Below, piece by piece: positions 49,801 to 59,968 of a stretch of 64,000 nt of DNA. Location of the stretch: assembly GCA_018296165.2 (NCBI GenBank), contig JACKQL020000020.1, positions 124,001 to 188,000 on the forward strand, read 5' to 3'. The translations under genes were made by a program, and so were the position numbers. Source of the stretch: Termitomyces sp. T153 (taxonomy: Eukaryota; Basidiomycota; Agaricomycetes; Agaricales; Lyophyllaceae). The notes under the pieces are model-generated. The model searched no databases. It had not been told where the DNA came from and was given only the letters and a program-made list of their open reading frames with translations. The number at the start of each line of letters is the position of its first letter. Positions within the stretch are counted from its first letter, which is position 1.

Positions 49801-51558
49801 CATGCCTGCACGCGCCATCTGCATAATGGTTTGGTAGTTCATGTGTCCAAGTCTCAGGTGCCAGGATTTGAGGTTGGGCAAGGCATGAACTGCAAATGCA
49901 TGTTCACTGAGAAGGTCAAGTGTGTATAGATCTCGTTTTGGGATGAGAGTGCCGGTGGCAACGAGTTTGCCATTGCTTTTATTAGTCAAGGCGGCTCCAA
50001 TATTGTCAAATGTAGTGGCGATCCCAATTTGCCATGCTAGTTTGCTGACAGACAATAGGTGTACCGTTGATTTTGGTACATGAAGCACATTCTCGAGTTC
50101 TAGATAGGTACCTTCAGCTACACACAGGCGTATAGTACCGATGCCTGTGGCCGCGATTGAGGAACCTCCTACTCCGCAAATAGGCCTTTCATGGATCAGG
50201 TTGATTGTGATGAAGTCGGTGATGTCAGGGGAAATATGAATGGTGGCTCCAGAGTCTATGAAAAACGAGTCCGCTGTCTGGTCTTTGCAAGATAGAACTG
50301 ATTCGTGGCAAGGGTCGTGCTTGGTATGCTTGTTCCAGTCTAGTCCAGCTCTCAGTTCCTCCTCAAGCACGATCCATGCATCAAACTTGAGTTCCTCAAC
50401 ATCAGCCAGGGATCCAGCACTGGCAGAGGGGATTTCGTCCGATGCCAGCCCCGCAAACTCTGGTTTTGATGAGAAGTTGTTGGTTTTTGCTGTCTGTGTG
50501 GCTAGGTATGTTGCAATCATCTCCGAGTCACCCTCCAGGATGAACGCGTTGCCTCCAGTTGGTGTGAAGGTGATCTTTGAAGTTTTCTTTTTATCCTTCT
50601 TCAGATTCTCGTAGTAAGCCAAGCGGGCCTTCTTCGACTCTTCAAGAGTTTTTCCTTCCATAGCGCCACCCTCAAGGATGCACCAAGGTGCAGTATGGCC
50701 CATGTATACCTGTACAGGGCGCTTGCGAGCTTTGCACATCGAGCATGTGATGTTGCTTCCCCTGAATGGTTTTGCAGCGAACGCGGTCGGATTTGTGTCT
50801 GCAGGTGTGGAAGTTGACTTGTCGGCTTCCAGGAGTGTCTGCTCTCCCTCCAAAAACTGTCTGATCTCTACTGGCCCATACTTTGTTGTATCCCCTGCCT
50901 GCTCCAGCTCGCGAGAAATAATTGACCGAATGTGCGCAAATGATTTGTCAGACAGGGCAGACAACACCGCGATGGACTTCAGCAGGTCCTTGGTAACTTC
51001 TCCGGCATCGAAAGCATGGTCGATCTTCTCAAAAATCGCGTTGACTGTTTTTGTGAGGGGTTCGGACAGGGAGCACTTTGTGGTAAGCGCATCCTGGAGG
51101 AGACGTACTTGCTTGACAGGGACGGCGCCGCCATGACGATCCTTTAGGTACTACCACAGGACCACTGGGTCCTCTTCCTCTATGCAAAGTTTCTGTTCCA
51201 AGGCAGAGATCGCATGTTTGAGGAAGGAGCATGCCAGGCGTCTATTTGAGGCCCAGGCATGGCGAGATCGTAGTTCATAGGTGGAGTGCGGCGCAGGTGG
51301 GGGATCAAACATGTAGTCCCACAGTTGGACCATTGAGAGTTCCAATTTCATGGCGTAGGCCCATTCCGTGTACTTGCCATTGTCTTTCTCCAGTACGTGT
51401 CCAGACTAGGATGACATAATTTTCCCAATGGGGTGGATGATGGGATTGCTTGAGTTATCGACCAGCCGCATTTCGGTGATCCTAGTAGCAGATAAGAGTA
51501 CGGGCACAGGTGGGGGTGGATCAGGAGTTTCTACTGGGCTTCCGCTCGTAGATGACAT
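46855..51558 (-). pseudogene. Copia-young gag-pol, one frame with four nonsense codons
   Basis: From ATG at 51558 to the stop at 46855-46857 the frame is unbroken for 1,567 codons except for stops at codons 51 (51406-51408), 136 (51151-51153), 774 (49237-49239) and 1381 (47416-47418). Gag has a C-x2-C...H...C segment (CSMCKARKRPVQVYMGHTAPWC region). Protease: FFIDSGATIHI. Pre-integrase: WHLRLGHMNY...CDHCILGK. Integrase: VWVDLTG, LRTGHDGEFNG and the position of the third acidic residue in GWVEHMHRT. RT: RHVVQGFNQVYGKDYTKT, DVKTAFLNG, LYGMKQAGRIWNK and the intact catalytic VGVHVDDFLAI. RNase H: SSCEAEYMAAFEATQE and HIDIKYHFLREH. All four stops can arise by one transition, for example CGA to TGA at codon 1381. 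Confidence 0.93.
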
Positions 51559-51714
51559 ATCTGTAGTTCTGCAGGCAAAGACAAAGGATTTTCAAGGGTA
51601 CGCGATGCTCGTGTAGATTAGATCAGGGGAAATCGGGCAGCAGGCCCGGCACAATAAATCTGCTCACAGACTTTCAAGGTATAGGTTTTGTTTCAGTGTT
51701 CGAAGCAGCAACAA

Positions 51715-51723
51715 CCCATAACC
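51715..51723 (-). other. Primer-binding site, half-tRNA type
   Basis: Immediately inside the 5' LTR the minus strand reads GGTTATGGG, complementary to the anticodon stem-loop of initiator tRNA-Met, as in Drosophila copia, which is primed by a cleaved 5' half of that tRNA. Confidence 0.65.
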
Positions 51724-52067
51724 TGTTAGAATATGAAACCTATAAGTAGCACAGAATGTTAATATCCTCAGTATTTCTGTACAAATGACTGTTATTTGTG
51801 CATACCTATAAGTAGCACAGAATGTTAATATCTAAGTCTATCGTAAGTATAGTGTCCGAATCAGATATGATAGTGTATCAAGCTCACCCTCAGTGTTTCT
51901 GTACAAACAACTGAGGGTGCCTGTTGTTGGTACGTAGTATATATAGCTCTCTATGCCATTGTCCTTTGTCCGATGGCCGTGCACATTGGCCCTGACTTCA
52001 TTGTTTTCATTCGCCCGGTGGCCAATGCTCACGGTGCCTTTGTGCCTCTGTCTGCCAGATTGCAATA
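51724..52067 (-). repeat. Copia-young 5' LTR
   Basis: 344 bp; matches 46504-46847 with 13 transitions and no indel. Its outer end reads CAATA where the other LTR has CAACA. Confidence 0.95.
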
Positions 52068-52072
52068 TGAAG

Positions 52073-52224
52073 CATTAGGAGGATGTGCTGAAGGGGTTGG
52101 CTGGGTCATAGGAGGAGCATAGGGGGCACTAAGATACTGGGGGGGAGAGACTTTTTGAGGGACCAAGTAGAAGCTCAAATAATCAAAAGGGGGCTCCTAG
52201 ACCAAATCTAGAGACTTATTCTGC
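52073..52224 (-). pseudogene. Gypsy-1 leader and gag start
   Basis: Between the Copia insertion and the Gypsy-1 5' LTR. ATG of gag at 52109. The leader next to the LTR contains AGACTTATTCT on the plus strand (52212-52222), the decayed partner of the self-primer in the LTR (52349-52359). Confidence 0.75.
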
Positions 52225-52627
52225 TGTAAGGATGACCTCTGGAGGCTGTGGCTCAGTCACACAACTGGCAGAGGGAGATTCAAAGTCTATTCAGCACAGT
52301 ACAATGTCTACAAGTAGGACTACATACTTAGCAGAAGGAAATCCAAAGAGAACAAGTCTGAGAATCTCCAATGCCAGGGTTTGGAAAAATTACTCCAGTC
52401 ACATGACCTTGCCAAACATGTGCATACCTTGCCATGTGGGTTCTGCACAGAATGCACATGGCAACTGATCATGTGACTAAACACATGACCAAATACATGC
52501 ATTCACATGACCTTACCAAACATGTGCATACCTTGCCATGTGGGTTTTGTGCAGAATGCACATGGCAACTGATCATGTGACCAAAGACATGACTAAGCCA
52601 AGCACAAGCATTGGAAGTTCTCTGACA
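52225..52627 (-). repeat. Gypsy-1 5' LTR
   Basis: 403 bp, TGTAAG...CTGACA on the plus strand, followed by target duplication GATGC. TTTATTCAGC-type poly(A) context (TATTCAGCAC) is close to AATAAA in the sister element. Confidence 0.92.
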
Positions 52628-52632
52628 GATGC

Positions 52633-53397
52633 AGATAATGATGGAGATGTTGCTTCCATCATTTGGCAGAAGAATAGAAAAATCTGAAGGTGAAGAGAAA
52701 TGACTAAAAAAAACAGTGTGATCAACCTCACACCTTTTCAGACCATAAGACTCTAATTCTTTTTGAATGACCTCATATCACTTGTGTGAAGCTTGCTTTA
52801 GACTATACAAAGCATAAAGAACATAATTAACCTTCTTGGGGTTATATCTGGAAAACTAAGGATCTGTTTACAGTATATTTCATGAGATAAAAGAGCATTT
52901 AGAAAAGTGGCCTTAACATCAAATGCAAAAAGATCAAGGTCATGCAAAGCAGCATAAGCCAGAGTGATTTGTCTGCTAGTCATCTTTGCCACTGGAGCAT
53001 AAGATTGTGCTATAATTTTCAGGATGCTGACTAAAACTCTAAGCAACTAGCTGTGCCTTTTCCATCTCTTGAATAATAGAGCCATAGACCTTGAGTGCAT
53101 ACACTCACCAAACCCCAATTGCCTTCTGCCTAGCTAGTAATTCAGCAGGGACAAAAACTCTCTGTTTTCAAAGACTATCCACCTCCTACTCCATTGCCAA
53201 CATCCAAACTGCTGCATCACTCTGATGAGTTGCTCATAGAAATTCCCAGGTGGCTTGTTAAGATCATAGACATGGAAGACTTGAGCTAAGGTGTATCCAG
53301 CCCAAAAGATGTATATGCCTTGAAGTCATTGATAGCAAGACATTTAAATTGAGCAAGTTCCACCATGTCAACAGAAAGACAACAAGTAGCCAGTAAC
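52633..53397 (-). pseudogene. Copia-old: RT N-terminal and catalytic region (decayed)
   Basis: Minus-strand segments read SYAPVAKMTSRQITLAYAAL, FDVKATFLNALLSHEIYCKQ, then downstream KRCEVDHTVFF and, at the Gypsy-1 junction, SIIICIHIDNG, where Copia RTs have a VDD catalytic motif. The frame is broken. It is cut at 53397 by solo LTR C. Confidence 0.8.
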
Positions 53398-54579
53398 TGT
53401 CAGGTTCCGCTGACCCCGGGGGCTCAGCTGCACTGGGCAAGTCCTTACTAGGCGGGCGTGATCCCCTGGCACTGGTAACCAAACACTTAAAGACGTTCCG
53501 GGCCCTGGTGGCTTGTGCGAATCGTTGGGGGGATGTGATCCAGACAGAGCCGAGGAGGTCCGGAGAAGTCGGATTGTGAGGAAACAAGACAGTCTTGGCA
53601 GGGTTCAGGCAGAAGGCCATACGGGAGATTTGCAGAAGCAAGGGAGTAGGTGGCTGTGTGATCAATGGGAATGGAGCTGGGGTTTGATGGGAGATCATTT
53701 GGAGCTGATGGAGTCCAGGACCGAGCGAAGAGTGAGGTTCAGACCTGGTAAAGGAGTGTCGGGGTTTGTAATTGTGGTCGCGGAGTTTGTGAGGTCGTTA
53801 AGGTTGATGAAGACTTGGGCACAATGGTCGGACAGAGTCACCGAGACAGCGTCAGACGAAATGGGATGGTGTTGATATGGGACAAGAGTAGATTCGAATA
53901 GAGATACAAAACGATAACGAGAACAATAACGAAATGGAGACGAGACAAGACTGGGAGACTGAGATGAGACCGGGAGACTGAGATAAGACCGGGAGACTGA
54001 GATAAGAAAACGAGACACAAAACACGAAACACGAAAAGGAAACAATCAGACCATAGGTAACGTTAAGCAATATCAAGACCAGAGTACGAAGAGCTACTCG
54101 ATGACTTATATACTGACTACCAGAGGACTTCGGGGTACGTCGGCTGTGGCGGCGGGGCTTGGCGGGGCTCGACGGAGTGGGCAGGTGTTGGTTGTGATCA
54201 AGGATCGTGCCGCATTGTGATCGAGGATCGTGCCATGCTGATACATTGATGGGATCATTGGAGAACGCAGGTTGCCCCGAGGTTGTCATGATACTCCGGA
54301 ATAGGTCAGAGGAACCAGGGTGTTGAGTTGATGATGGGTGGCAAAGATCGGGAACAGCGGGGGTGGTTCTCGGGGTTTGGGAGGCGCAGGGTAAGTGTCA
54401 GTGGCTGCGGGGCAGGCACCGAAGTTGGCCAGGGGGCCGTCGGAGTTAGCCAGGGAGGCGTTGGAGCTAGCTGAAATAGGCGTGGGGCATGGGCGGAAGT
54501 TCGGCGGAGCGTTGGAGTTTTTTTTGGGGTTTTGGGGTTGATAGGCGATGTGCGGGGTTTTGGGGAACGGGTCGTGACA
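53398..54579 (-). mobile_element. Solo LTR C (1,182 bp)
   Basis: Minus orientation; TGTCAGGTTCC...GGTCGTGACA on the plus strand. Target duplication GTAAC at 53393-53397 and 54580-54584. Internal TATATAAG on the minus strand near 54105. Inserted in Copia-old. Confidence 0.88.
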
Positions 54580-54584
54580 GTAAC

Positions 54585-54743
54585 TGCTCAATGTCCAGCA
54601 CAGCTGACAGGTCCTGATGAGGACCAAGTTGAGATTGATGATCAGCACAAAGTTGTGTGAGTTGATCATTGCCTTAAGCAATCTCCTCTGTAAATATCAC
54701 TAGCATGTGTTAGCTTGATGAGTCTCTTAGGCCAAACTGGCAG
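54585..54743 (-). other. Probable continuation of Copia-old
   Basis: Sequence between solo LTR C and a second LTR-like block. It should be the upstream part of Copia-old, but I see no motif in it. Confidence 0.35.
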
Positions 54744-55410
54744 TGTCAGTTTCTGCTGACTACAGAGGCTGAGATCCATTGGGTGAGTCCTTACTTGTTA
54801 GAGAACCACCAATACACATGTTGATGTGCTCCTATGCTGCCTAGTGCCATGCAGGAAACCTAAAAAGAAGACCTAACACTAGTCACTAGATAGGATAGCT
54901 GGCAGTAGGAAGTTAATAGTTGAGGGTGAGTCAGTAACCATCTCAGAGAACTAGAGTGAAAGTTGTGTTGTGGAGTGAAGTTGAAAGAAGTCACTATCAG
55001 TAGCTGAAGTCGCTAGTGACAATAAGGAAAGAAAATAGGTAAAGACAAATAACATCGCTAAGACAACATGTACCCCTAACGGAGGTAGGAAGAGTGAGGG
55101 GATAGGATAGGAAAAAGGAGGGAAGGCGGTAATAAGAAGACTAAAATCAGAGAACAAACATGAACTAGTCACTAGCCATAGTCGCTAACGTTGCTAAGTT
55201 GAAATAACACAAATAGGCACCTACAGTGAGCACCACACTAGGTTGAGGTCGAAGTCAAGAAGGCTTGTCACTGAGCCGAAGTCAAAAGCAATAGAGGAGC
55301 AAAAGAAGCAAAGTGAAATCTCAAGCTGGTAAGCTTAGAGAGAGCAACTAGTTGACACTGATGGGGGTTCTCTGTTCTATTTTGCTATTATGGGGTAGTG
55401 TCTATGTACA
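54744..55410 (-). mobile_element. Candidate solo LTR of a related family (667 bp)
   Basis: Its first 55 bases (TGTCAGTTTCTGCTGAC...GTGAGTCCTTAC) resemble the end of solo LTRs A-E, after which it is unrelated. It ends TATGTACA at 55410 and is flanked by GGCAG at 54739-54743 and 55411-55415. The match could be chance, since GTCACTAG-type motifs occur on both sides of the proposed right end. Confidence 0.4.
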
Positions 55411-55415
55411 GGCAG

Positions 55416-55944
55416 TATTTATACGTTTCCAAAGTATAGTATGGGAAAGTAAGCAAATAGTTGCCACTGGTGATGGCATCTGTCACTGTGTTTATGGTAC
55501 ATACAAGGTGTCAGTCTGTAACTAGGTGAAAAACCATAAGCAAAGTCTCTATAGCATATAAATGCAAATGAATCCAAAAAGAGCAAGTCTGATGTCAATA
55601 CCTGAAGCGTAGACACTGTTCAAGTATGTTGGTAAGCTTGGCAAGGGGAATGATAGTAAAAAGGTACATGTCTGGTAATATATCCGTATATAGTAAGAGA
55701 ACACCGTTTTGTCACTAGAGTCACTAAAGTTGCTTTTAATTGTCACTAAGAAAGATCTAGGCCTTGATGTTCCAGGCCCAAGTTCCAGGCTCCACATGAT
55801 ATTTCTTGTGATCGAAAAGTCTCGTGCTCACTAAAGTCTTGTGCTTTGGTCCAACCCTCAGGCTGGGTCCCATGTGCTGAGTGTTGTAACTTATGCCAAA
55901 TTCAAAGTAGTCAGCTGCCACTAAGTTCGAAATGCCAAAAATAG
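55416..55944. other. Unassigned repeat-like DNA
   Basis: No recognisable gene or RNA. It shares GTCACTA motifs with 54880-55200, so it may belong to the same decayed element. Confidence 0.4.
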
Positions 55945-56302
55945 TGCTCAGCAATAACTGGGGCTCATCAACGTTTTGGTCATGTAATTGGTCACATGAT
56001 CAGTTGCCATGTGCATCCTGCACAGAAGCCACATGGCAAGGTATGCACATGTTTTGGTCATGTGATTGGTCACATGATCAGTTGCCATGTGCATTCAGTA
56101 CAGAAGCCACATGGCAAGATCACATGACTTTGAATAGATTTTCTGAACCCTGGCATGGGAGATCCTCAGACTTGTTCTCTTTGGATCTCTCTCTGCTACG
56201 TATGTAGTCCTACTTGTAGACATTGTACTGTGCTGAATAAACTTTGGATCTCTCTCTGCCAGTTGTGTGATTGAGCCACAGCCTCTAGAGGTTGCTTTTA
56301 CA
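55945..56302 (+). repeat. Gypsy-2 5' LTR
   Basis: About 358 bp, ending GCTTTTACA. It has the same duplicated GGTCACATGATCAGTTGCCA blocks as the Gypsy-1 LTRs and a poly(A) signal AATAAA near 56237. The left end (TGCTCAGC) is diverged and approximate. Confidence 0.75.
56168..56178 (+). other. Candidate self-primer in the LTR
   Basis: AGACTTGTTCT, exactly complementary to AGAACAAGTCT at 56305-56315, two bases past the LTR end. In Tf1-type elements the first 11 bases of the mRNA anneal to the primer site in this way. Confidence 0.6.
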
Positions 56303-56304
56303 GC

Positions 56305-56315
56305 AGAACAAGTCT
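56305..56315 (+). other. Candidate self-priming primer-binding site
   Basis: AGAACAAGTCT, two bases downstream of the 5' LTR, an 11-base perfect complement of 56168-56178. I saw no conventional tRNA 3'-end complement here. Confidence 0.6.
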
Positions 56316-58748
56316 CTAAATTTGGTCTAGGAGCCCCCTTTCTTAATAACCTGAGCTTCTATCTGGTCTCTCAAAAGGTCTCTCCTCCATTAGTGTCTTA
56401 GTGCCCTCTGTATTTCTCCTATGATCCAGCCAACCCCTCCAGCACCTTCCCCTGATGCTTCAAGCCCCCAGAACAATGCCTGGAGTCATTTGCTGTCCCT
56501 AAAAACACAAGTTCAACTTACCCAAGCTTCCCTTGCCTCTTACACTGCCAAACTCACTAAATTACATTAAACTACCAAAGCCATATTCCTCTCCCTCCAG
56601 ACTCTTCTGAAATGCCTCCTTCCTGCTCATACCTCCTCTCCTATGCCCCCAGCAGATGCAGAATAGTTTGTGTCTGCACTTAGCTCAGGCCTGTCAGCTC
56701 TTCATTCCAAACTCCCTTGTCCTGCACTCCCTGATGTATATAATGGAGATTGTAAGGCTGGAGAATGTTTTCTCCAGTCCTGTATCACCTATATCCAGCT
56801 GAGCAGTGAAGCCTTTGCCTCTGATGCCTTGAAAATTGTCTGGGTCCTCTCCTATATGAAGGCAGTCTGAGCCTTGACTTATGTGCTGCACATCTTTTGA
56901 CACCTAGGAAAAGTTGAGAGTTTCTCTGGTTGGCTGGAGTTTGAGAAAGAGTTCCAAGCTGAGTTCTTTTCCCTTGATTCCACCAAAAAAAATGCAGCTC
57001 TTTTCCTTCGAGACCGGACCCAGTATGGTCAAGGGAAGTGGTCACTCAATGAGTATATTGACTCTTTTTGTGCTTGAGTTGAACAGGCTGGATATCTGGA
57101 CAGTCTACAACTCTGCTTAACTTTCCATGATAAACTCCACCCCTCACTTATGGATCACACCCTCACTCATGGATCACATTGACAGTATGGCAGAGGGGCA
57201 CCCAGATGATCAGCATGTTGATACCTGGTACAAAGTGGCATGTGAGCAGTAGCAGCTCATGGAACTGCAATATGAGTTGCAGCAGACACAATTCTTGACC
57301 TTTCCTTTCTCTCATGGAGGGTTCACCCCCTGAGCTCCCCCTTCCACACCTGCACTAGTGTCCCCACAAGCAGGTGCAGCTCCTCCCTTCACACCTCACA
57401 TTGCTCTCTTGTACTCCCTACCCCAAGGAGTCCCAATGGATGTCAATGCCTCCTAATAGCAATTCTCTACTCTCTTATTGTGCCAATGCTATAGAAAGGC
57501 TGGCCACTTTTCCCACCACTGTTCTCAAGGGCTAGAAGTCCACTACCTATTATTGTTGAAGCAAGAGGAGCTGCTTATCCAACTCCTTGCAGCCTGAGAT
57601 GCCACAGAAACTCCCTCTCTGGACACACCAGTAGCCATCCATTCTGATGAAGTGGCTAATGTATTGGAGGAGGTTCTTGCAGAGTCTGAGAATTTCTAAA
57701 AGGGCAATGGATGATCTGTATGCTCCCATTGCCTAGTACTAATTGTTTTGCCCCCCTGTCCATAGAATCAAACATATTTGTTACCATTGTTAATACTACA
57801 CCCAAAACAATAAGCCCCTCCTCAGACATACAAACTCTCTCTCCAGCTAAAGTCTCTGCTGGAAACACACCTCCTAGCCCATGCCTCCAGATTTCTGCAT
57901 GGGAACACCACCTCCCTACTTGTTATGTTGTCACTTCTACTCCTTCTACCAACTTCCTGAAGCTACAAGTAGAAATTGAGATGACAGATACCCAACAGAT
58001 CTGAAGTGTGGTTGCCCTCCTTAATAGTGGAGCAACAGGCCTTTTCCTTGACCCAGACTATGTGCAATGACACTACCTCACCACTCACCCCCTGTCCCAT
58101 CCTATTCCTGTATACAATGTTGATGGCACACTCAATGAAGGTGGTTCTATTTGCTTTATAGTGGACCTGGTCCTCCACTACCAAGACCACTCAGAGCAAG
58201 CTGCCTTTGCTGTCACTAGTTTGGGAAAGCAAGACATGATCTTGGAGTTCACCTGGCTACATGAGCATAACTTAGAGATTGACTGGACTAAGAGTGAGGT
58301 GAAGATGAGTCATTGCCCCTGTCATTGTGTTACCTGTGCAAAAGAAGCCTGTAAAGAGCAGAGAGCCAAGGTTTGTGAGCATGCTGCTATGTGTACCTGT
58401 TGTGCTGAGCATCTCTCTTATGCTGATCTCAACCTCCTAAGTCCCCCCTTGGCATTCCCTTATAGGGAGGCCCTCTATGAGGATGTTCAAGGGGTTGGGT
58501 GTGAATCTTCAAGAAGAGGAATGTGAAGGAGAATGGACCAGTGCTCTGGATGTAGAGTCTGCAGACAAAACCATAGAGGTGGGTAATAGGATCTATGCTA
58601 CCACCCTCTGCCCCCCTCCTACAGTGGCAGAGATTTGGACCAGTCAGACTACTTCTCAACATCTGGCAAAGGCATTTGCAGCAAACTCACAGCCCAAGCC
58701 TTTCTGTAGTACTGTTCCCAATCACCTCCATGACTTTGAGGATGTATT

Positions 58749-59898
58749 TGTCAGGTTCCGCTGACCCCAGGGGCTCAGCTGCACTGGGTGAGTCCTTACT
58801 AGGCAGGCGTGATCCTCTTGCACTGGCAACTGAACACTCGAAAGTGTTCCAGGCACTGATGGCTTGTGCGGGTAGTCGGTGGGATGTGATCCGGGCAGAC
58901 CTGGGGAGGTCCAGAGAAGTCGGATTGCAAGGAAACGGGACGGTCTTGGCGGGGTTCAGGCAGAAGATCGTATGGGAGATTTGTGGAAGCAAAGGAGTAG
59001 GCGGCTGTGTGATCAATGGGAGCGGAGCCGGGGTTTGATGGGAGATCAATTGGAGTTGATGGAGTCCGGGACCGAGCGAAGAGCGAGGTTCAGACCTGGT
59101 GAAGGAGTGTCAGGGTTTGTAATCATAACCGCGGAGTTTGTGAGGTCGTTAAGGTTGATGAAGACTTGGGCGCAACGGCCGGACGGAGTCACCAAGACAG
59201 CGTCAGACAAAATAGAATGGAGTCGATATGGAACAAGAGTAGATTCGAGTGGAGATATGAAACAATAATGAGAATGATAACGGAATGGAGACAAGACAAG
59301 ACCGGGAGACTGAGATAAGACTGGGAGACTGAGATAAGGAAAACAAGACATGAAACACGAAACACAAAGCACGAGAAGGAAACAATCAGACCATAGGTAA
59401 CGTTAAGCAATATCAAGACTAGAGTACGAAGAGCTACTCGACGACTTATATACTGACTACCGGAGAACTTTGGGGTACGTCAGCTGCAGTGGCAGGGCTT
59501 GGCGGAGCTTGATGGAGTGGGCGGGTATCAGTTGCAATCGAGGATTGGGCCACGCTGATACATTGATGGGATCATTTGGGAATGCAGGTCGCCCCGGGGT
59601 TGTCATGATACTCCGGAATGGGTCAGAGGAACCAGGGTGTTGAGTTGATGATGGGTGGCAAAGATTGGGAACAGCGGGGGTGGTTCTTGGGGTTTGGGAG
59701 ATCCAGGGTGAGTGTCAGTGGCTGCGGGGAAGGCGTCAAAGTTGGTCAGGGGGCCGTCGGAGTTAGCCAGGGAGGCATCGGAGTTAGCCGAAATAGGCGC
59801 GGGGCATGGGCAGAAGTTCAGCGGAGCGTCGGGGGTTTTTTTGGGGAATTGGGGGGTTGCTGGACAATGTGCGGGGGTCCAAGGGACAGGTCGTGACA
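58749..59898 (-). mobile_element. Solo LTR D (1,150 bp)
   Basis: Minus orientation, target duplication GTATT at 58744-58748 and 59899-59903. It interrupts Gypsy-2 exactly within the DFEDVF coding region; removal of the LTR and one GTATT restores homology with Gypsy-1. Confidence 0.9.
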
Positions 59899-59968
59899 GT
59901 ATTCTCCAAGGCCTCCTTTGATTTGCTTCCAGAGTGCAAGCATTGGGATCATGCAATTGAGCTGATAC

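Larger units (their letters stand above)
46504..52067 (-). mobile_element. Copia-young, complete Ty1/Copia element (5,564 bp)
   Basis: Two 344-bp LTRs, target duplication TGAAG (46499-46503 and 52068-52072), one long gag-pol frame, a half-tRNA-type primer site next to the 5' LTR and a GAGGAG purine run next to the 3' LTR. The LTRs differ at 13 of 344 positions, all transitions. It is inserted in the gag of Gypsy-1. CpG is frequent compared with its host element, consistent with a young insertion. Confidence 0.95.
38695..52627 (-). mobile_element. Gypsy-1, complete but decayed chromodomain Ty3/Gypsy element with nested insertions
   Basis: LTRs 38695-39095 (3') and 52225-52627 (5'), target duplication GATGC at 38690-38694 and 52628-52632. 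Net length without the two nested elements is about 6.3 kb. Order on the minus strand: 5' LTR, gag, protease, RT, RNase H, integrase, chromodomain, 3' LTR. It is interrupted by a young Copia (46504-52067) in gag and by a gag-like-only LTR element (41600-43665) in RT. It sits inside the RT of Copia-old. Confidence 0.93.

Noticed and set aside
48239..50614. Plus-strand ORFs of 80-120 codons across the young Copia
   Set aside because: They are antisense shadows of the gag-pol frame on the minus strand.
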